The position numbers and the translations under genes were made by a program. The notes under the pieces were generated by a model. That model searched no databases and was not told the DNA's origin. It was given only the letters and a program-made list of their open reading frames with translations. This document shows, one piece after another, positions 1 through 11,385 of a DNA stretch of 64,000 bases. The DNA lies in NCBI GenBank assembly GCA_029582155.1, contig CM055897.1, positions 1,884,501 through 1,948,500 of the forward strand, written 5' to 3'. The DNA is from Panopea generosa (lineage: Eukaryota; Mollusca; Bivalvia; Adapedonta; Hiatellidae). Numbering within the stretch: position 1 is the first letter of the stretch; the number at the start of each line of letters is the position of its first letter.

Positions 1-118
1 TGCAATTAAAAATGCTTTTACACAGATTTTTAAAGGCAAATGTGACCTTTTCAGCCTAAAATGACTGTGACTTTGAATTTAGGAGCCCTATATCTTACAT
101 ACTGCCTCAGAGTATAAG
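1..118. other. Flank of the 41-bp array, no feature seen
   Basis: AT-rich sequence with no recognisable gene, repeat or RNA. The tandem array begins at its right end. Confidence 0.5.
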
Positions 119-3100
119 CATGTACACTTATGCCAAGTTCCATACACATATCTGCAGGTCATTCACACTTAAGCCAAGTTCCATACATATATCTGCAAGC
201 CATGCACACTTACCCCAAGGTCTATACATATATCTGCTAGCCATGCACACTTATGCAAAGTTCCATGCATATATCTATAAGCCATGCACACTTGTGCCAA
301 GTTCCATACATATATCTGCGGGTCATTCACATTAATGCAACGTTCCATCATATATCTATAAGCCATGCACACTTGTGCCAAGTTCCATACATATATCTCT
401 AGGCCATGCACACTTATGCCAAGTTCAATACATATATCTGCAAGCCATTCACATTTATGCAAAGTTCCATCCATATATCTGCAAGCCATGCACACTTATG
501 CAAAGTTCCATACATATATCTGCAGGTCATTCACACTTATGCCAAGTTCCATCCATATATCTATAAGCCATGCACACTTATGCCAAGTTCCATACATATA
601 TCTGCAAGCCATGCACACTTGTGCCAAGTTCCATACATATATCTGCAGGTCATTCACACTTATGCCAAGTTCCATACATATATCTATAAGCTATGCACAC
701 TTGTGCCAAGTTCCATACATATATCTGCAAGCCATGCACACTTATGCACAGTTCCATGCATATATCTATAAGCCATGCACAATTGTGCCAAGTGCCATAC
801 ATATATCTGCAAGCCATGCACACTTATGCAAAGTTCCATCCATATATCTGCAAGCCATGCACACTTATGCAAAGTTCCATACATATATCTGCAGGTCATT
901 CACACTTATGCCAAGTTCCATCCATATATCTATAAGCCATGCACACTTATGCCAAGTTCCATACATATATCTATAAGCCATGCTCACTTGTGCCAAGTTC
1001 CATACATATATCTGCAAGCCATGCACACTTATGCAAAGTTCCATGCATATATCTATAAGCCATGCACACTTGTGCCAAGTTCCATACATAAATCTGCAAG
1101 CCATGCACACTTATGCAAAGCTCCATGCATATATCTATAAGCCATGCACACTTGTGCCAAGTTCCATACATATATATGCAGGTCATTCACATTTATGCAA
1201 AGTTCCATCCATATATCTATAAGCCATGCTCACTTGTGCCAAGTTCCATACATATATCTGCAAGCCATGCACACTTATGCCAAGTATCTATAAGCCATGC
1301 ACACTTGTTCTAAGTTCCATACATATATCTGCAGGTCATTCACATTTATGCAAAGTTCCATGCATATATCTATAAGCCATGCACACTTGTGCCAAGTTCC
1401 ATACATATATCTGCAAGCCATGCACACTTATGCAAAGTTTCATACATATATCTATAAGCCATGCACACTTATGCAAAGTTCCATACATATATCTGTAAGT
1501 CATTCACATTTATGCAAAGTTCCATCCATATATATGCAAACCATGCACATTTATGCAAAGTTCCATACATATATCTGCAGGTCATTCACATTTATGCCAA
1601 GTTCCATCCATATATCTGCAAACCATGCACATTTATGCAAAGTTCCATGCATATATCTATAAGCCATGCACACTTGTGCCAAGTTCCATACATATATCTG
1701 CAAGCCATGCACACTTATGCAAAGTTTCATACATATATCTGCAAGCCATGCACACTTATGCAAAGTGCCATACATATATCTGCAAGCCATGCACACTTAT
1801 GCAAAGTTCCATGCATATATCTATAAGCCATGCACACTTGTGCCAAGTTCCATACATATATCTGCAAGTCATTCACATTTATGCAAAGTTCCATCCATAT
1901 ATCTGCAAACCATGCACATTTATGCCAAGTTCCATACATATATCTGCAGGTCATTCACATTTATGCAAAGTTCCATGCATATATCTATAAGCCATGCACA
2001 CTTATGCAAAGTTTCATACATATATCTATAAGCCATGCACACTTGTGCAAAGCTCCATACATATATCTGCAAGCCATGCACACTTATGCAAAGTTCCATA
2101 CATATATCTATAAGCCATGCACACTTATGCAAAGTTCCATACATATATCTGCAAGTCATTCACATTTATGCAAAGTTCCATTCATATATCTGCAAACCAT
2201 GCACATTTATGCCAAGTTCCATACATATATCTGCAGGTCATTCACATTTATGCAAAGTTCCATGCATATATCTATAAGCCATGCACACTTATGCCAAGTT
2301 CCATACATATATCTGCAGGTCATTCACATTTATGCAAAGTTCCATACATATATCTGCAAGCCATGCACACTTATGCAAAGTTCCATGCATATATCTATAA
2401 GCCATGCACACTTGTGCAAAGCTCCATACATATATCTATAAGCCATGCACACTTATGCAAAGTTCCATACATATATCTGCAAGCCATGCATATTTATGCC
2501 AAGTTCCATACATATATCTGCAAGTCATTCACACTTATGCCAAGTTTCATACATATATCTTCAAGCCATGCACACTTATGCCAAGTTCCATACATATATC
2601 TGCAGGTCATTCACATTTATGCAAAGTTCAATGCATATATCTATAAGCCATGCAAACTGATTCCAACTTCCGGTCATACATCTGCAAGCCATGCATAATT
2701 ATGCCATGTTCCGTCTATACATCTGCAAGCCATGCACATGTATGCCAACTTCCATCCATATATCTACAAGCCATGCATACTCACGCCAAGTTCCATGCAT
2801 ACATCTGCCAGCCATGCACACTTATGCCAAATTTGATCTTTATATCTGACAGCCATGCACACTTATGCCAAGTTCCGTCCATATATCTGCAAGTCATGCA
2901 CACCTATGCCAAAATCCATCCATACATCTGCCAGCAATGCACACTTATGTCAAGTTTGATCTTTATATCAGCCAGCCATGCACACTTATGCCAAGTTCCG
3001 TCCATATATCTGCCAGCCATGCACACTTATGCCAAGTTCAATGCATACATCTGCAAGCCATGCACACTTATGCCAAGTTCCATCCATACATCTGCCAGCC

Positions 3101-4143
3101 ATGCACACTTATGCCAAGTTTTGTCCATATATCTGCAAGCCATGGACACTTATGCCAAGTTTGATTTTTATATCTGCCAGCCATGAACATTTATGACAAG
3201 TTCCGTCCATATATCTGCCAGCCATGCCAAGTTTGATCTTTATATCTGCAAGCCATGCACATTTATGCCAAGTTCCGTCCATATATCTGTAAGCCATGCA
3301 CACTCATGCCAAGTTTGATCATTACATCTGCAAGCCATGCACACTTATGCCATGTTCCATCCATATATCTGCAAGCTATGCACACCCATGCCAAGTTCGA
3401 TCATTACATCTGCAAGCCATGCACTCTTATGCCATGTTCCATCCATATATCTGCCAGCCATGCACACCTATGCCAAGTTCCGTCCATATATCTGCAAGCC
3501 ATGGACACTTATGCCAAGTTTGATTTTTATATCTGCCAGCCATGCACATTTATGACAAGTTCTGTCCATATATCTGCCAGCCATGCCAAGTTTGATCTTT
3601 ATATCTGCAAGCCATGCACATTTTTGCCAAGTTCTGTCCATATATCATTAAGCCATGCACACTCATGCCAAGTTTGGTCTTTACATTTGCAAGCCATGCA
3701 CACTTATGCCATGTTCCATCCATATATCTGCAAGCCATGCACACCTATGCCATGTTCCATCCATATATCTGCAAGCCATGCACACTTATGCCAAGTTTTG
3801 TCTTTACATCTGCAAGCCATGCACACTTATGCCAATTTCCATCCATATATCTGCAAGCTATGCACGTTTATGCCAAGTTCCATCCATGCATCTGCCAGCC
3901 ATGCACACTCATGCCAAGTTTGGTCTTTATATCTGCCAGCCATGCACACTTATGCCAAGTTTGAGCCATATATCTACCAGCCATGCACACTTATGCCAAG
4001 TTTGATCTTTATATCTGCCAGCCATGCACACTTATGCCAAGTTACATCCATACTATCTGCAAGTCAAGCACACTTATACCAAGTTCTGTCCATATATCTG
4101 CAAGCCATGCACACTTAAACCAAGTTTAATCCATACATCTGCA
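119..4143. repeat. 41-bp minisatellite, left block (about 98 units)
   Basis: The unit is 41 bp and contains CATGCACACTTATGCCAAGT followed by a TTCCATACATATATCTG-type half. Roughly the first 2.5 kb uses TTCCATRCATATATCT units with GCAAG/ATAAG/GCAGG variants. From about 2650 the units are more diverged and include TTTGATCTTTATATCT types. Because 41 is not a multiple of three and the unit lacks stops in its cycle, all three forward frames stay open for long stretches (up to 287 codons). These are repeat artefacts, not genes. Units with ATTCACATTTATGC recur in short runs, which suggests higher-order duplication. The array continues after the 4144-6457 insertion. Confidence 0.95.
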
Positions 4144-4612
4144 GGACTCACACCACTATTATATCCCTTGAGTACTCCGGACCTACAGATGAAGGAGATA
4201 GAAATAAAACTTTAGTTCTCTTTTTCTTCTTTTTTCAGGGCTTTGTACTGCAATGGTTTGTTTTTTGCTGGCATGAGTTAAATGGTCAGTATTTAAAAAT
4301 CACCACTGAAAATTTGATGCTGATACTAGCTTTCTGGACAATTCTGTGTCATTTCAGAATTGTTGGTTCGAACCGCATCTAGGGCGAATAGTTGACATGT
4401 TATTACTCTGGAAATTGATAATTCTCACAAAAGCATTGAATTTAAAAAAAAAAAACCTGGTCAAGGTATACTTTTTTTCCATTATAATTGCATATCTTGA
4501 ACAAGTGAAGAATTTGAGCCCAGCACATGCTGCAAAATTTAATTTTTCACTCTGTTTTGGACATAAATGTTACAATGGAGCCCTATGGGAAATTTAATAG
4601 TGGTGTGAGACG
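4144..4612 (+). repeat. Terminal repeat E1 of the 2.3-kb element
   Basis: 469 bp, nearly identical to 5986-6457 in the same orientation, with scattered substitutions. It is bounded by the short inverted repeat CTCACACCACTATTA/TAATAGTGGTGTGAG. It contains AGAAATAAAAC, a possible polyadenylation hexamer, near its left end. On its own it lacks a target duplication: TGCA lies left, TTTA right. Confidence 0.85.
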
Positions 4613-5985
4613 TTTACAGAAACTGACAGATCTGCATGTTGCAGAATTTAGGGATGCTATTTCTTTAAATAGAAGGTATTAAACTATAATTTGGACATGT
4701 TATGAATAGTTGAACACAATCTGAGTTTTTAAACATTTCAATATAAGTGATGGTGCAGATTTGCAGGTTTTTTTTTCATGCATTTATGATAGAGATTACA
4801 CACATTGACAAAACTTTGTATATGTTAATTTCTTGATATTCAAATTATCCATGTATGATTTAGTATTCTGTTAAATGTGGAAACAAAAAGAGAGATACAT
4901 CATGTCTAAATGCATGGCAGAATGCTGGTTTACTCTGCAGATGGTCATTTTGGTGTTTCCTTATCCTAAGTTTAGGTTTATGAGCAGTGTCCAGTCTCAT
5001 ATTTCATGAACACCTGTTCTCATAGACAGATCCCATTTGTGACATTCTCTCCATCATATGTGGTTTTGCCATATTTCTGTAATGCTACCAACCCTTAATT
5101 CAGGTTGAAATATCTGCAAGATCACACTGAATTCCCATGGGTATGCTTATTGCTCAGATTGTGAATTTTAAGTTGATTTTTACATTAATTTATTACCCCA
5201 CCCACTTATTTCTGCATACAAAAATAGAATTGTTTGCAAAATGAAATAAATTACATATTTACACTGGACTGGGAGTTTGTACTAATTTTTATTGTTTAAT
5301 TATGAAAAGGCAGTAGTTGCAATCTTGCCAAGAGGCCATTTTACGGTTAACTTCGGTTGTTTTCAGTTGTCGTCGCATTAAATTCTGCATCGAATCATTG
5401 AATTTGGCGAAGTTTTTGCTTGTACTTCATTTTTATAGAAAATGCTATAGATAATTATGCAGAATTTCACATTGAATGTCATGTATGCATTATCTATTGG
5501 GCCTGTGTTGCCCTTTTTATATTGGAATTGATGTGTAGACAGGGTAATGGAGTACTTTAGCATGAAAATAGCTTGAATTGTTTGCTTTTGTGGCTGCCAT
5601 ATCATTCTGATATTGAAATTTTATCTAAAATATGTTATGTTTAATAAGTTTTGTTCCACAATATCATTTTTTTTTAAAATTAAAATGTCTGTTTTTCTTC
5701 CTATTTTCAGACACCTTTTCATTTTACCATGTAGTTGTGAAAGTTTCAGACCTTTTTAGACACAATTGGTCAAGTTATCATGAAACTTAGACTGTATGGT
5801 TGTGAATTCTTGCTTTTTTACAAGAAATAGCAGCATTTTGACTGAAACATTGTGTCACTAAAACTTATTTTATTTCAGAAGTAGATCAGATATGGGGATG
5901 CATTTAGCTTTATTGAACTTGAATTGAGTATTGTTACATAATATGTGAATGTAGAATCTTAAAATTAAAAAAAAAGTCCTCTTCA
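4613..5985. other. Internal non-coding part of the 2.3-kb element
   Basis: 1373 bp of AT-rich sequence between the two direct repeats. No ORF over about 75 codons and no similarity to a known protein could be recognised. There is no obvious primer-binding site after E1, and the sequence before E2 is an A-run followed by GTCCTCTTCA, not a clean polypurine tract. Confidence 0.5.
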
Positions 5986-6457
5986 GGACTCACACCACTA
6001 TTATCTCCCTTGAGTACTCCGGACCTACAGATGAAAGAGGTAGAAATAAAACTTTAGTTCACTTTTTCTTCTTTTTTCAGGGCTTTGTACTGCTATGGTT
6101 TGTTTTTTACTAGCATGAGTTAAATGGTCAGTATTTTAGAAATCACCACTGGAAATATGATGCTGATACCAGCTTTCTGGACAATTCTGTGTCATTTCAG
6201 AATTGTTGGTTCGAACCGCATCTAGGGCGAATAGTTGACATATTATTACTCTGGAAATTGATAGGTCTCACAAAAGCATTGAATTTAAAAAAAAAACAAC
6301 CTGGTCAAGGTATACTTTTTTTCCTTTATAATTGCATATCTTGAACAAGTGAAGAATTTGAGCCCAGACACATGCTGCAAAATTTAATTTTTCACTCTGT
6401 TTTGGACATAAATGTTACAATGGAGCCCTATGGGAAATGTAATAGTGGTGTGAGACG
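5986..6457 (+). repeat. Terminal repeat E2 of the 2.3-kb element
   Basis: 472-bp direct repeat of E1 with the same inverted ends. Its left flank (CTTCA) does not match its right flank (TGCA). Only the outer ends of the E1-E2 pair carry the duplication. Confidence 0.85.
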
Positions 6458-7627
6458 TGCAAGCCATGCACACTTATGCCAAGTTTTGTCCATACATCTG
6501 CAAGCCATGCACACTTATGCCAAGTTTTGTCCATACATCTGCAAGTCAAGCACACTTATGCCAAGTTTGATCCATACATCTGCAAGCCATGCACACTTAT
6601 GCCAAGTTCAATCCATATATCTACAGGCCATGAACACTTATGCCAAGTTTGATCCATATATCTACAAGCCATGCACACTTATGCCAAGTTTGATCCATAT
6701 ATCTGCAATCCATGAACACTTATGCCAAGTTTGATCCATATATCTGCAAGCCATGCACACTTATGCCAAGTTTGATCCATATATCTGCAAGCCATGCACA
6801 CTTATGCCAAGTTTGATCCATACATCTGCAAGCCATGCACACTTATGCCAAGTTCCATCCATATATCTACAAGCCATGTGCACTTATGCCAAGTTTGATC
6901 CATACATCTGCAAGCCATGCACACTTATGCCAAGTTTGATTCATATATCTGCAAGCCATGTTCCCCTATGCCAAGTTCCATCCATATATCTACAAGCCAT
7001 GAACACTTATGCAAAGTTTGATCCATACATCTGCAAGCCATGCACACTTATGCCAAGTTTGATCCATATATCTGCAAGCCATGCACACTTATGCTAAGTT
7101 TGATCCATATATCTGCAAGCCATGCGTACTTATGCCAAGTTCCATCCATATATCTACATGCCATGAACACTTATGCCAAGTTTGATCCATATATCTGCAA
7201 GCCAAGCACACTTATGCCAAGTTTGATCCATACATCTGCAAGCCATGCACACTTATGCCAAGTTTGATCCATATATCTGCAAGCCAAGCACACTTATGCC
7301 AAGTTTGATCCATACATCTGCAAGCCATGCACACTTATGCCAAGTTTGATCGATACATCTACAAGCCATGCACTGTTATGCCAAGTTTGATCCATATATC
7401 TACAAGCCATGCACACTTATGCCAAGTTTGATCCATACATCTGCCAGCCATGCACACCTATGCCAAGTTCGATCCATATATCTGTAAGCCATGCACACTT
7501 ATGCCAAGTTTGATCCATATATCTGCAAGCCATGCACTCTTATGCCAAGTTCCATCCATATATCTGCAAGCCATGCACAATTATGCCAAGTTCCATCCAT
7601 ATATCTGCAAGCCATGCACAATTATGA
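6458..7627. repeat. 41-bp minisatellite, right block (about 28 units)
   Basis: Same 41-bp period as 119-4143, but dominated by a subtype with AAGTTTGATCCATATATCTG. It was continuous with the left block before the 2.3-kb insertion. It ends in a degraded unit (CATGCACAATTATGAATAGC). Confidence 0.93.
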
Positions 7628-7999
7628 ATAGCTTGCACCAGAATGCAGGTGGGACACTAACGAGAGTACAACAATTACCTCATAGGCAGAACAGTCAAGT
7701 TGAAGATAACTTCTACTTAATAACTTGTTTTAATGAAACAGACATATTTTAAAATGAAAAAGAAAAGGTTGTTTTTGAGCTAAAAATAGAGATGGTTTTC
7801 ACTTCATCACGTTTGTTTCTGGTAAAAAAAAACAAAACAATTTTGTGGACATTTAATATGACAAGGTCACAGGTGGCATTGGAATGCATTGTATTAAAGT
7901 TATCAGATACAGAAAAATCAATCAAGTTTCCTTTTAGATGATGTTGTATGGTGTTTAGCATCCCTTTCAACAATTATTCAGTTATATCACAAACATGTC
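7628..7999. other. Unassigned AT-rich sequence
   Basis: No gene, RNA or repeat recognised between the minisatellite and a reverse-oriented SINE. Confidence 0.4.
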
Positions 8000-8250
8000 T
8001 TCTTGAGACAGTATTCTGAGTTCTGCTACATTGGCGTATTATGCAGCAGACACCTGGTATGATACCCCACCCAACCACATTATACTGACACCGAGCCGAC
8101 TAGACCTGATACTATCTTCTAAATGCTGAGTGCCAAGTGAGGAAGCGTCTAGCACCATGTTTCAAGTCATTGGTTTGACCTAACTGGGGACTGAACACAT
8201 GACCTTTTGCATGCGAGTCACCTCACCCACAGACCACCACTGTGGTTTCC
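8000..8250 (-). mobile_element. tRNA-derived SINE, family C (minus orientation)
   Basis: Shares a long block with 19895-20165 and, in inverse orientation, 51195-51450. Shared parts are GGTATGATACCCCAC, CACATTATACTGACAC and an end with GACCACCACTGTGG. Read on the minus strand, the end resembles a tRNA head (GTGGTCT...GTGG), with a B-box-like GTTCAGTCCCC. Confidence 0.7.
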
Positions 8251-8964
8251 TATAATTGTTTTTTTTTTCATTTGGAATAAATTTTTATATGTAGGTGTAT
8301 ATCTATGCAAATTACTGCAGATGAATAGAATTCCCACAAAGGATTGTAGTGTCCCATACTTTCATTTTTGTGGTCAAAACCCCGCATGTGACTTGAGGGT
8401 GGTATATGAGTGTTGGCAAAAATAGGATCACTGCTCCAAATCCTCTTTCATGAGTATGTTATGGGAGGCAACAAAAGGAGTACTTATAATGAAATTTGTT
8501 GAAATTTGGCAATTCTGTTGGTATCATTCCATTTGATATTCTATTTTATTTTAGTGGGTGGGGGTGGGGTGGGGGGGGTAGTTTATGTCTTATAAAAATT
8601 AATGTACCTTCATGTTGGTATTGTATAACTTTTTTTATGTATGAGTATGTAATACTATGTAGTTGTGTAGGAAACAGTCTTCAAAAATCAAGTAAAAATG
8701 ACCATGGCATAGTGACCTCAATATTGACCTTGGCATAGTGGCTTTGATATTAAAGTTGTTCTTACTCTACATGAAAGCAACAATTCTTGTGACTTTGGTG
8801 CAAAGTTTATAGCTTATATGAACCACTCTTGAAAGTACTTCCTGTGTAGAACAAGCACCCCCCGATTGTTTTTTGATAAAAAAGGTTAACCTTGGGTTTC
8901 AACCACCTACCTCTAGCTTGAGCAGCCAATTCCCTATCCACTGCACTATTGTGTGTCTTTGCCA
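8251..8964. other. No feature recognised
   Basis: AT-rich, with a G-rich run near 8552-8580 (GGGTGGGGGTGGGGTGGGG). No supported gene. Confidence 0.4.
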
Positions 8965-9210
8965 AGCCCGGTTAGCTCAGTTGATAGTGTGTCTAGCTAA
9001 GAATCCCCACCCAGCGATAATCTTATGAATGTGATGACTGATATACAACATTGAATCTGATTGTCATTTGTCTCTTACTGCTGTTTCAAGTGGGAAAGTT
9101 ATCAGTTTAACTTTTACTAACCAGAATCCCAGGAAAGAATGGTTAGGTTGACTGATCATCTATTAGTCCCCGGTGACATAAACATGAAGCTAAATATTCC
9201 AACAAACAAA
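8965..9210 (+). mobile_element. tRNA-derived SINE, family A
   Basis: Begins with an A-box-like GGTTAGCTCAGTTGATAG. The body is shared with 48794-49068 and 56332-56600: GTGATGACTGATATACAACA, then TTCAAGTGGGAAAGTTATCA and GGTTAGGTTGACTGATCATC. It ends near an ACAAACAAAC tail. Confidence 0.75.
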
Positions 9211-9751
9211 CAAAACTGTCATTCTTTAGTTGGGAACAAGTTAATAACTAGTAAATTACAAAGTCCAATTACATTATTATAAGTTTATTTATTGTTATTT
9301 ATATATTAATCAATCTATAAGACAGACATATAAAATAATTAATAAACTTTCATTGTGAAAAATACAAAACTAAATACACTTTGTAAAATAATACAACTCT
9401 ATATAAAACATTGAAAATCGCAAAAGTATAAAATACATGATGTAAATATTTATCTGAACAATATAAAGTTACAAAGAGTGCTGTTGTGTCAGCCAATACT
9501 GTAAGTGATAGATATTACTTGTCCAATCAAGATAACAGGCCATGTATATATACATTGTATAACAAAGCTTTGAAAATCATTCTAAACTTGACTGTCTATG
9601 ACCTATGACTGGAGAATGTGGCAATTTACTGGAGAATCAGTGTCATTTCAATATTGTCTGTTTATTGGAATTGAAAGGAAAAATTTGAACCTTGGTTGGA
9701 ATCGACCTACAAAGATTTTGGTTGGAAATAACTGGATTATCAGAGTGATGT

Positions 9752-10005
9752 GAACTGTTCTCCTCACCTCTCTCAATCACTAGTCTACTGTTCTCCTCAC
9801 CACTCTCAATCACTAGTCTACTGTTCTCCTCATCACTCTCAATCACTCTCAATCACTAGTCTACTGTTCTCCTCATCTCTTTCAATCACTAGTCTAGTGT
9901 TCTCCTCATCTCTTTCAATCACTAGTCTACTGTTCTCCTCATCACTCTCAATCACTAGTCTACTGTTCTCCTCACCACTCTCAATCACTCTCAATCACTA
10001 GTCTA
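9752..10005. repeat. 33-bp minisatellite (about 8 units)
   Basis: Unit CTACTGTTCTCCTCACCACT followed by CTCAATCACTAGT, 33 bp, with one partial duplication of CTCAATCA. As 33 is a multiple of three it gives short open frames on both strands. These are not genes. It lies about 0.7 kb beyond the stop codon of the C1orf198 homologue. Confidence 0.9.
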
Positions 10006-10727
10006 CAAAAACACAGATGCAGGTTAAACCTATAGTCCACTTCCAACAAAACATGCAGAGGACCAATAATTTGATCAGTCTCAAATCTTAAGCTATTGCT
10101 CTCTGAGAGCAAAAAAAAAAAGGTAAACCAACCTATGTAATATCCTTACATCAACCTTACACCTGTGACTGATTTCATTTCTGGCATACCACTATAATAC
10201 TTATACTTTTTTCACAATCTCGATCACTCTGGGAAAACACTGGGGATATCATGATTGAAGAAAACAGTAACAATATTTTTATACAGTAACATGATACAGA
10301 TAAATGCTTTAATTGGGTATGAAATATGAATGTATATTTCAACAGCATTTATTCAAAAACAATAATGATTTTACTAAACTTGAACACATACTAAACATTG
10401 CACATAAACACCAAAGTTCATATTTAAGTTTCTCAATATTCAACACAATTATCTAACACTGCTAATTAAGGGATTCATTTCATAGCAAATATGATAAAGA
10501 GAACAGCTTTCCTTATACAAACAAAAGATACATGGCTGTCAGCACAATGTGTACATTACAATATTATAAACTACTTCGATATATATACAAAGTACATTGT
10601 ATAATTATGTATGCTTTACCAAAGTCTGGTCATCTTTATAAAATCTTATTCAACAATAATTTCTGATACCAAAATTTGTTGTAAACTCCACAGTTGTTGA
10701 ATTGAGAGAAAAATTTAAAATGTTCCA
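10006..10727 (-). other. Probable 3' UTR and flank of the C1orf198 homologue
   Basis: AT-rich sequence directly downstream, on the minus strand, of the stop codon at 10730-10728. No competing feature is visible. The UTR extent is inferred only from the candidate polyadenylation hexamer at 10348-10353. Confidence 0.45.
10348..10353 (-). terminator. Candidate polyadenylation signal AATAAA
   Basis: AATAAA on the minus strand (TTTATT on plus), about 375 bp past the stop codon. In AT-rich DNA this hexamer is common, so support is weak. Confidence 0.3.
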
Positions 10728-11385
10728 TTACCAGTTGTCCAAGAAATCAAAACCAGTCTTGCTCAGTGAAGATGCGTTCATGGCATCTGGTACATCATCA
10801 AGCTGTGCTCCAGGACTCTCCACAACCAACACTTCATCTTGGTAATCATCATTCAGCATCCCAGACTGGTACTCATTGGATAACAGACCATCTGTATTAT
10901 CTCCCCTTTCCATTTGGATAGCTTCTGGTTCTTTCAGCAGAGTTTTGTATGGAGATGGTGTAGCACTACTAACTTCCTCTTCTTCTTGGTTATTATTTAC
11001 AAAGGAAGACCATTCATGGCCCAACGCTGGGTTGTCAAACGCATTCTCTTCCCGGTCTTTAGTTGACACAAGAGATTGCAAGCCTTTGTTTGTATCGACT
11101 TTTTTGGTAGAAGAAAGAACATTTCTTATAGGAGATTTACTAAATGATCTCTGTCTCTTGGGTGCTTTGTCCTTGTCAGCACTGTGTGCTGGAGAAGTGC
11201 TAAGAATCTCTCCGCTAGAAACAGAAGGACTTCTTTCATTATCATACATGCTTTTATTGCTCGAGATGTCATCCATACTTCCAGTAAAGGCGTAATTGAT
11301 TTTTTCAGGAGTTTTTGATCGACTTGCTAGTGATTCTTTTGATGTTGACGTAGCAACTGATTTGTTGGGACTGGAACTTCTGGAT
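10728..11385 (-). CDS. C1orf198: C1orf198 homologue, exon 4 (last)
   Basis: Acceptor is CCCCAG on the minus strand. The exon opens inside a split Arg codon and reads SRSSSPNKSVATSTSKE. It is a low-complexity Ser/Asp/Glu-rich region (658 nt with stop) ending KTGFDFLDNW then TAA. The plus-strand ORF across 10876-11295 is only its antisense shadow. Confidence 0.9.

Larger units (their letters stand above)
4144..6457 (+). mobile_element. 2.3-kb element with direct terminal repeats inserted in the 41-bp array
   Basis: Removing this interval restores an exact 41-bp unit. The array reads ...CATACATCTGCA at 4143 and resumes with TGCAAGCCATGC at 6458, so TGCA (4140-4143 and 6458-6461) is a target-site duplication. 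The element starts GGACTCACACCACTATTA and ends with the near-inverse TAATAGTGGTGTGAGACG. Both ends belong to ~470-bp direct repeats (4144-4612, 5986-6457) that each carry these inverted ends. No ORF of transposase or polymerase type is visible. It could be a composite of two MITEs or a miniature LTR-type element, but the termini are not TG...CA. Confidence 0.8.

Noticed and set aside
365-4118. Long forward open frames (up to 287 codons) in the 41-bp array
   Set aside because: They follow from a stop-free 41-bp unit cycling through three frames; there is no start context, splice context or conserved domain.
119-4143. CRISPR-like regular repeats
   Set aside because: There are no unique spacers between repeats, and the context is a eukaryotic spliced gene region.
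4144-6457. Ordinary LTR retrotransposon
   Set aside because: Ends are GGACTC...GAGACG rather than TG...CA, there is no clear primer-binding site or polypurine tract, and no gag or pol remnant is visible. Left as an alternative only.
10876-11295. Plus-strand frame of 139 codons
   Set aside because: Shadow of exon 4 of the C1orf198 homologue.
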